A stretch of 11,793 bases of DNA from Spirochaetota bacterium (GTDB lineage: Bacteria > Spirochaetota > UBA4802 > UBA5550). The notes below the pieces were generated by a model. It was not told where the DNA came from and did not search any database. It worked only from the letters and a program-made list of their open reading frames with translations. The stretch spans positions 1 through 11,793 of the forward strand of contig JAKJGD010000018.1 in assembly GCA_022704585.1 (NCBI GenBank), written 5' to 3'. A program made the translations under genes and the position numbers. Positions 7,633 through 11,793 of this stretch are shown one piece after another (the stretch's first letter is position 1; each line of letters starts with the position of its first letter).

Positions 7633-7643
7633 CGATAACTATC
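7633..7643 (+). repeat. Decayed copy of the dispersed palindrome
   Basis: CGATAACTATC matches 11 central bases of the repeat core, but the outer arm bases differ (GG-CGATAACTATC-CA). It lies 13 bases upstream of the tetR-gene -35 element. Confidence 0.5.
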
Positions 7644-7656
7644 CACTCAAAATCGC

Positions 7657-7684
7657 TTGACAAACTAGAATATTATTCTAAAAT
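7657..7684 (+). promoter_or_regulatory. Sigma70-type promoter of the TetR/Fe-S operon
   Basis: TTGACA (7657-7662) is a perfect -35. TAAAAT (7679-7684) matches the -10 consensus at 5 of 6 bases with a 16-bp spacer. A perfect TATAAT also lies at 7684-7689, but at 21 bp it is too far from the -35. The start codon is at 7715, so the leader would be short (about 25 bases). Confidence 0.75.
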
Positions 7685-7695
7685 ATAATTCTAGT
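7664..7695. promoter_or_regulatory. Probable TetR autoregulatory operator
   Basis: TAGAAT-ATT-ATTCTA (7666-7680) is an inverted repeat with perfect 6-bp arms inside the promoter spacer. A second ATTCTA at 7688-7693 lets the outer arms ACTAGAAT (7664-7671) and ATTCTAGT (7688-7695) pair as well. A regulator bound here would cover the -10 and block transcription. It sits directly before a TetR-family gene, and such genes usually control their own promoter. Confidence 0.7.
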
Positions 7696-7714
7696 ATCAA
7701 TCAAGGGATTGTGC

Positions 7715-8347
7715 ATGAAAAAGCCAAATTCGATCCACGCTTCGACACACGGCCGTAAAAGCGACATTATCCGCGCCGCGCTCGCCTGCTTCACGGAAAA
7801 GGGCTTTACCGGCACCAGCATTGAGGACGTGTGCAGCCAATCCGGCGCGAGCGTCGGGAGCCTGTATCATCACTTCACCTCGAAGGAACTCCTGGCATCC
7901 GCCGTGTACCTGGAAGGGATCCGGGATTACCAGACCGGGCTCGTCGCCGAGCTCGAAAAGCACGCACAGGCACGGGACGGGGTCAGAGCAGTGGTCCGGT
8001 TCCACCTTGAATGGATAGAGAACAATCCCGACTGGTCGCGCTACCTGTTCCAGCAGCGCCATGCCATGTTCATGGCCGATTCGGAGGGCGCGTTCGCCCG
8101 CATGAACGCCGGCTTCATGGCCCGCCTGTCGGCGTGGTTCAGGATGCGCATCGAGGCGGGCGGGATCAGGAGACTGCCCGCCGACCTCTACCCCGCGGTG
8201 CTCCTGGGTCCCTGCCAGGAATACGCGAGGCTCTACCTGGAGGGCAGCTATACTACGCCGGTGAAGAAGGCCGCCGAGGTTCTCGCCGATGCCGCCTGGG
8301 CCGCGCTGGATCCTTCATCCGGGTCGAAGGGCAACGGGAAGAAATGA
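7715..8347 (+). CDS. TetR/AcrR-family transcriptional repressor
   Basis: This 210-residue protein has the TetR N-terminal DNA-binding domain: RKSDIIRAALACFTEKGF (14-31), then the helix-turn-helix SIEDVCSQSGASVGSLYHHF (35-54) and SKELL. The C-terminal ligand/dimer domain (about 60-195) is variable, as usual, and gives no clue to the effector. The tail SSGSKGNGKK is probably disordered. The ATG at 7715 was chosen because AAGGGA (7703-7708) is well spaced before it; a TTG two codons earlier has no room for a ribosome site. It is first in an operon with the Fe-S and Cys-rich genes, 34 bases before the former. The operator over its promoter suggests it represses itself and both partners until an unknown ligand binds. 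Confidence 0.9.
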   Translation: MKKPNSIHASTHGRKSDIIRAALACFTEKGFTGTSIEDVCSQSGASVGSLYHHFTSKELLASAVYLEGIRDYQTGLVAELEKHAQARDGVRAVVRFHLEWIENNPDWSRYLFQQRHAMFMADSEGAFARMNAGFMARLSAWFRMRIEAGGIRRLPADLYPAVLLGPCQEYARLYLEGSYTTPVKKAAEVLADAAWAALDPSSGSKGNGKK

Positions 8348-8381
8348 TGCATGACTATAACAAACAGCGAGGAGGCACACC

Positions 8382-9446
8382 ATGAGCGATATATACGAAA
8401 AACTGCGGGAACGGCTCGACAGCCTGTCAACCGGCTACCCGGTGACCAAAAACGGTATTGAGCTGAAATTACTGAAGCGGCTGTTCAGCAGGGAGGACGC
8501 GGAGCTTTTTCTGCAGCTCTCCCCCGTGCTCGAGACGCCCGCCGTTGTGGCCGGACGGCTGGGCAGGGACGAGAAGGACCTTGCCATGCAGATGGAGAGC
8601 ATGGCGAAGCGCGGACTCATCTTCCGCCTGCAAAAGCCGGACTCGGTCAAGTACGGGGCCCTTCCCTTCGTCGTCGGCATCATGGAGTTCCAGGTGGGGC
8701 GCCTTGACAGGGAACTGGCGCGGGAGCTGGAAGACCACTACCAGGCGGGGTTCGGCCGCTCCATTGCCGCAACCGGAACGCCGCTCATGCGCGCGGTGCC
8801 CATCAACCGGGACGTGGCGCCCGGGAGCAGCATCGCGCCCTTCGACGACGTCATGAAGATCATCGGCGAGCAGAAAACAATCATGGTGGCGGAGTGCATC
8901 TGCCGTAAAGAGGGCCGTCTCCTTGACCGCGGATGCGACATGCCGCTCGAGGCGTGCTTTTCCTTCGGATCGCAGGCCGATTACTACGTGCAGAACGGCA
9001 TGGGGCGGTACGTGACGCCCGACGAGGCGAAGGCGATCGTGAAGAAAAACCTGGACGAGGCGCCGCTGGTCATAAACATGGCCAACACGCAGAAAGGGGG
9101 CGGGTTCTGCATGTGCTGCGGAGACTGCTGCGGCATACTGCGCTCCCTCAAGATGCAGCCGAAGCCGGCGGAATCGGCAAAGAGCAATTACCGCGCCGTG
9201 GTGAACGCCGACGAGTGCACCGCGTGCGAGGCCTGCGCCGGCAGGTGCCAGATGGACGCGATAACCGTGACCGGCGGCGCGGCCGTAATCGATCATGACC
9301 GTTGCATCGGGTGCGGCAACTGCGTGGCGGCCTGCCCCGCCCTTGCCCTGAGTTTGGAAAAGAAGCAGGCCGGGAAGCTCTACACGCCGCCCGAAAATTT
9401 CATCAACACCTACATGGCAATAGCGAAAGAGCGCGGAAAGATATGA
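8382..9446 (+). CDS. 4Fe-4S dicluster ferredoxin-domain protein with extra cysteine motifs
   Basis: This 354-residue soluble protein has 17 cysteines. The N-terminal 100 residues carry no cysteine and look like a helical, possibly winged-helix domain (AELFLQLSPVLETPAVVAGRL). A middle domain has ECICR (C172, C174), C185, C192, then the dense motif CMCCGDCC (C243-C250). The C-terminus holds two ferredoxin motifs: C279-x2-C282-x2-C285-x3-C289 and C308-x2-C311-x2-C314-x3-C318-P. The first lacks the usual proline after its last cysteine (CQ instead of CP). No signal peptide or membrane helix is seen, so it is cytoplasmic. GAGGAGG (8369-8375) is ideally placed 6 bases before the ATG. It probably transfers electrons in an anaerobic or microaerobic redox reaction; similar proteins exist in anaerobes, but I know no proven function. 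Its stop overlaps the next gene's start (ATGA), so the two products probably act together. Confidence 0.85.
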   Translation: MSDIYEKLRERLDSLSTGYPVTKNGIELKLLKRLFSREDAELFLQLSPVLETPAVVAGRLGRDEKDLAMQMESMAKRGLIFRLQKPDSVKYGALPFVVGIMEFQVGRLDRELARELEDHYQAGFGRSIAATGTPLMRAVPINRDVAPGSSIAPFDDVMKIIGEQKTIMVAECICRKEGRLLDRGCDMPLEACFSFGSQADYYVQNGMGRYVTPDEAKAIVKKNLDEAPLVINMANTQKGGGFCMCCGDCCGILRSLKMQPKPAESAKSNYRAVVNADECTACEACAGRCQMDAITVTGGAAVIDHDRCIGCGNCVAACPALALSLEKKQAGKLYTPPENFINTYMAIAKERGKI

Positions 9447-10003
9447 GCATGATTGAACTGTCTCCTGATGCGCCGCTCAACATGGATGCGGCACCGCTCC
9501 GCGATTACCTGGCAAGCGGCTGGCTCACGCACGACGGCATGTGGTTCTATAACGCGTTTCTGGAAGGCGGGATCGAGCTGGCCAACCACCTGAACCTTGC
9601 CGCGATCCGGTCCATGGCGCCGATGGAGGCCCGCCGCACCAGGAAGATCCTCGGCGCCGGGGACGGGCCGGTCAGGAGCTTCGACGAAGCGGCTGCGATC
9701 CTCTCCGGCGCCCTCAGGATGGTTTTACCGCGCTCGATCATCGCCCGATTCAAGGTCACGGTGCCCGCAGAAGGCGTGTTCCGATGGGAATGGAAGAAGG
9801 GGGAATGCTTTGCGTACAAGGGTATCTGCCAGCTCGGTTGCATCGACCGGTACCGGTGCGGCGTCATATTCCGGATCGGGTGCTGGCTCGACGCAATGGA
9901 TATCCAGCACCGCATTGAGCCGATGCCGGACGCCTGCATGATGCATGAAAAGGGATTGTGCCGGGGCGATATTATCATGGAATTCCATAACGCGAAGGGG
10001 TAA
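9443..10003 (+). CDS. Cysteine-rich protein, DUF6125-like
   Basis: This 186-residue protein overlaps the Fe-S gene by 4 bases (ATGA), a sign of translational coupling. The frame is open back to 9302, but that would overlap the Fe-S gene by about 145 bases. A second possible ATG lies at 9449. The N-terminal half contains LTHDGMWFYNAFLEGGIELANHLNLAAIRSMAP in two consecutive segments, recalling DUF6125-type proteins found near Fe-S genes in anaerobes. The C-terminal half has seven cysteines: C122, C129, C133, C139, C147, C165 and C173, in GICQLGCIDRYRCG, FRIGCWLD and PDACMMHEKGLCRGD. They may bind a metal or cluster. No signal peptide or membrane segment is visible. Its function is unknown; the family name is from pattern memory and only moderately certain. 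It should act with the Fe-S protein under TetR control. Confidence 0.8.
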   Translation: MSMIELSPDAPLNMDAAPLRDYLASGWLTHDGMWFYNAFLEGGIELANHLNLAAIRSMAPMEARRTRKILGAGDGPVRSFDEAAAILSGALRMVLPRSIIARFKVTVPAEGVFRWEWKKGECFAYKGICQLGCIDRYRCGVIFRIGCWLDAMDIQHRIEPMPDACMMHEKGLCRGDIIMEFHNAKG

Positions 10004-10042
10004 CGGCTTTCCAGGGATGCCGGGGTCGGACAACAGATATTG

Positions 10043-10056
10043 CCGATAGTTATCGG
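10043..10056 (-). repeat. Dispersed palindromic repeat, copy 3 (inverted)
   Basis: CCGATAGTTATCGG is identical to copy 2 and is the reverse complement of copy 1. A GGGGTCGGA at 10022-10030 resembles the complement of GCTCTGACCCC (GGGGTCAGAGC), as if the element pair were present here inverted. A shorter TAGTTATCG lies at 10111-10119. The rest of 10004-10183 shows no gene and no clear terminator. Confidence 0.75.
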
Positions 10057-10183
10057 TTAATACCGGTTTGTAATCCGCGAACTTCCCGACAGGTACCGCC
10101 TCATGCACTGTAGTTATCGTTCCAAATCTTCTCCGCTTTATGTAAAAAAACATCCCGATGAATTGAAAATATTAAAAATAATA

Positions 10184-10212
10184 TTGACAGTGTGGGACCC
10201 TGGCGATATTTA
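10184..10212 (+). promoter_or_regulatory. Possible promoter of the DUF2279-like gene
   Basis: A perfect -35, TTGACA (10184-10189), is followed after 17 bases by TATTTA (10207-10212), a weak -10 matching only the first three consensus bases. The -10 lies inside the large palindrome described next. The leader would be about 50 bases long. Confidence 0.45.
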
Positions 10213-10229
10213 ACCAATTGGTTAAATAT
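10206..10229. promoter_or_regulatory. Perfect 24-bp palindrome, putative operator 1
   Basis: The core TTAACCAATTGGTTAA (10210-10225 in the centre) is extended by ATAT/ATAT flanks into a perfect 24-bp palindrome centred between 10217 and 10218. The symmetry and position over the putative -10 suggest a dimeric repressor site. Confidence 0.7.
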
Positions 10230-10232
10230 ATC

Positions 10233-10244
10233 AACTAATTAGTT
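10233..10244. promoter_or_regulatory. Palindrome related to operator 1, putative operator 2
   Basis: AACTAATTAGTT is a perfect 12-bp palindrome centred between 10238 and 10239. It differs from AACCAATTGGTT (10212-10223) only at the symmetric C/G positions. The two centres are 21 bp apart, two turns of the helix, so two dimers could bind the same face. The shared consensus is AACYAATTRGTT. Confidence 0.65.
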
Positions 10245-10270
10245 AGGCGAATAATAACAGATAACCGGCC

Positions 10271-11278
10271 ATGAAGAAAGCCTGTGTACTGATCCTGTCA
10301 TGCGTTTTTCTGCTCGCCATGCCGGCATTCGACACCGGATGTCCATCCGGGTGCTTCACCAGCGCCGCATACGCGGCTGAAAAGGAAGACTCACCCGCAC
10401 CGGAACCGGAAACCGTTAAAAAACGGGACATCCGCGATGACGGGTATAAGCGGGAGGTGGTACGGTATGTATATTCCGCTGTTTTCCCGGCGCTCGTCAT
10501 GGCGTACGGATTTTCCTCCTGGGGCTGGGCCAAACGCGATTTCTGGCTCTGGTCCAATGAGGGCTGGTTCGGCCACACCACCCGTTACGGGGGATACGAC
10601 AAGCTCGGACACGTGTTCAGCCATTACACCGCCATGCGGCTCAGCTGCGCCGTGTACAATTACACTGAACGGGGCTCGAACATGCGTTTCCTGTACGGCG
10701 GGCTGCTGACCATGCTCATGGGGCTGTCGATAGAGGTCGGCGACGCCTATTCCGGCTACGGTTTTTCATATCACGATCTCGTGTTCGATTCGATCGGTAT
10801 ACTGATCGGGGGCCTGCTGGAAGCCTTCCCGAAGGTGGACGCATTCGTCAGCCTGAGCTGGGAATACTGGCCGAGCGAGGCGTTCAGGAAGCACCTGGAC
10901 AGACCCTGGTTGCTGATCGACGATTACGGAGGCGCGAAAGTGCTGCTCAACATCAAGCTTGCAGGGTTCAGGGAGGTCGGGGTCAACATCCCGAACTTTT
11001 TCAGATACATCATGATCGACATCGGGTACGGGGTGAAGGGCTATACAGCCTTCGAGCGTGAGGCCGCCCTGGATAAATTCAACCTGCCGGTGCGCTCGCA
11101 GAACCTGTACGTGGGGATTTCAATTAATTTCGTTGAAGTCATCAAGGACCTGTTCAAGGACCCGGAGAGTCCGGGGTGCCGCGCATCACAGCAGCTGTTT
11201 AAATACTACCATATACCCGCGGGCTACAAGCACCGCATCAACCTGAAGCAGAGCCTTAACACTACTGATCTGTACTGA
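10271..11278 (+). CDS. Exported DUF2279-like protein
   Basis: This 335-residue protein starts with a signal-peptide-like segment (1-35) ending AAYAAEKE. It is long and has cysteines at 5, 11, 24 and 28. A Pro/Glu-rich linker follows. The core has GGYDKLGHVFSHYTAMRLS (107-125), a hydrophobic stretch FLYGGLLTMLMGLSIE (140-155) and GDAYSGYGFSYHDL (157-170) followed by VFDSIGILIGGLLEAF. The D-K-x-x-H and E-x-x-D-x4-G-x-S order fits DUF2279 (YfiM-like predicted periplasmic proteins). The C-terminal third (QNLYVGISINFVEVIKDLF) looks like envelope or beta-strand sequence. No clear Shine-Dalgarno sequence precedes the ATG (GATAACCGGCC), so translation may be weak. It has its own control region with two operators. 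It ends 3 bases from the stop of the opposing gene. Molecular function unknown. Confidence 0.75.
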   Translation: MKKACVLILSCVFLLAMPAFDTGCPSGCFTSAAYAAEKEDSPAPEPETVKKRDIRDDGYKREVVRYVYSAVFPALVMAYGFSSWGWAKRDFWLWSNEGWFGHTTRYGGYDKLGHVFSHYTAMRLSCAVYNYTERGSNMRFLYGGLLTMLMGLSIEVGDAYSGYGFSYHDLVFDSIGILIGGLLEAFPKVDAFVSLSWEYWPSEAFRKHLDRPWLLIDDYGGAKVLLNIKLAGFREVGVNIPNFFRYIMIDIGYGVKGYTAFEREAALDKFNLPVRSQNLYVGISINFVEVIKDLFKDPESPGCRASQQLFKYYHIPAGYKHRINLKQSLNTTDLY

Positions 11279-11281
11279 CAA

Positions 11282-11793
11282 TCAGGCGGGGGGCGCGGCG
11301 GGTCTGCGGTGCCGCTTGCGGTGGCGCTTCGGCCGGCTCCCGGCGGACACGGCCGCGGCATGCTCCGGCCCCCGGGTCACAGCGGTCTCCCCGCCGCCGA
11401 AAGGCGCATGCGGGGCGTGATGATGCTCGGCGCGGCGCGGCGGCGCTTCGGCCGCCCGCTGCTTCCAGTATCCCAGCTCTTTGGCGTGCTTTCCCGTAGC
11501 CTCGGCCAGTATCGTGAAAAAAAGGAACGCGTTGGGAAAATGCGCGTTGTTCACAAAGCGCTTCTCAAAGCCCCGCGCCTTCGGGCCGCCAGATGCGCGC
11601 GTGAAGCTCGACTGACGCGCTACCAGGTTGCACACCGCGTCCCATTCGCGCTTCGGGATCCGGAGCCGGGTCGCCAGCCCGGTGAACTTCTGGTGGAGCA
11701 TGACGAACGATTCCTGGAAGCCGCGCTTCTCGCCCATCGCCTCGTCGAAAAGATCGTACAGCAGCACCGAGAGGAGCACGGCCGCAGGGATCT
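11282..11793 (-). CDS. pcnB: Poly(A) polymerase PcnB-like, C-terminal part (cut by window edge)
   Basis: The frame enters from the right edge and ends at the TGA at 11282-11284; an internal GTG at 11779 is not a true start. The order IPAAVLLSVLLYDLFDEA, LATRLRIPKREWDAVCNLVARQ, FPNAFLFFTILAEATGKH and ELGYWKQ matches the C-terminal RNA-binding region of E. coli PcnB (IPKR...L...Q and F...LLALRAEV...L..WW). The tail, from about AEAPPRRAEHHH to the end, is rich in Pro, Ala, His and Arg and finishes SRPKRHRKRHRRPAAPPA, like the basic tail of PcnB proteins. PcnB adds 3' poly(A) to RNA and promotes its decay; related proteins in some bacteria are CCA-adding enzymes. The catalytic head lies outside the window, so that distinction cannot be made. 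It converges on the DUF2279-like gene with a 3-base gap and no terminator between. Confidence 0.7.
   Translation of the reverse strand, partial: IPAAVLLSVLLYDLFDEAMGEKRGFQESFVMLHQKFTGLATRLRIPKREWDAVCNLVARQSSFTRASGGPKARGFEKRFVNNAHFPNAFLFFTILAEATGKHAKELGYWKQRAAEAPPRRAEHHHAPHAPFGGGETAVTRGPEHAAAVSAGSRPKRHRKRHRRPAAPPA

Noticed and set aside
7511..7643. CRISPR array
   Set aside because: The repeats are few, palindromic, of mixed orientation and irregular spacing, with no cas genes.
9725..10153. 142-codon minus-strand frame (MFFYIKRRRFG...) across the Cys-rich gene end and the repeat
   Set aside because: Part of it is a translation of the palindromic repeat and the rest is antisense to a coupled gene. 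No family pattern was recognised.

Overview
The window is a stretch of GC-rich chromosome from a diderm bacterium. Evidence for two membranes includes a lipobox phosphate-binding protein, a porin-like protein with a signal peptide and terminal Phe, and exported proteins at both ends. The CsgG/LpoB-like start at the left edge, the PcnB-like end at the right edge and the Fe-S/Cys-rich operon recall Spirochaetota or deltaproteobacterial-type genomes. That taxonomic guess is inference only.

Layout. Positions 1-409 (minus) hold the first 136 codons of an exported CsgG/LpoB-like protein. Positions 410-856 are an AT-rich gap with a broken DUF559 nuclease remnant. Positions 857-4795 (minus) are a phosphate-response operon, transcribed pstB-phoU-phoB-phoR. 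Divergent from it across a 206-bp AT-rich regulatory region is pstS (5002-5832), closed by a strong terminator. An outer-membrane porin-like gene follows (6031-7461), with its own terminator. The permease genes pstC and pstA are not in the window.

Positions 7508-7656 carry short dispersed palindromic repeats (CCGATAACTATCGG) and GCTCTGACCCC direct repeats. Next is a compact three-gene operon with a good sigma70-type promoter and overlapping operator: a TetR regulator, a 17-cysteine ferredoxin-domain protein and a Cys-rich DUF6125-like protein. Another copy of the palindrome lies just beyond it (10043-10056). A DUF2279-like exported protein (10271-11278) follows, preceded by two related palindromic operators whose centres are 21 bp apart. 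It converges, with a 3-bp gap, on the 3' end of a probable poly(A) polymerase gene (11282-11793, minus).

How the genes work together. PstS captures phosphate in the periplasm, and PstB would power import through PstC/PstA encoded elsewhere. PhoU would link transporter state to the PhoR kinase, which phosphorylates PhoB. The porin beside pstS is a candidate outer-membrane phosphate channel, by context only. The TetR/Fe-S/Cys-rich operon looks like a self-regulated, inducible redox module of unknown substrate. It is the best candidate for undescribed biology here.
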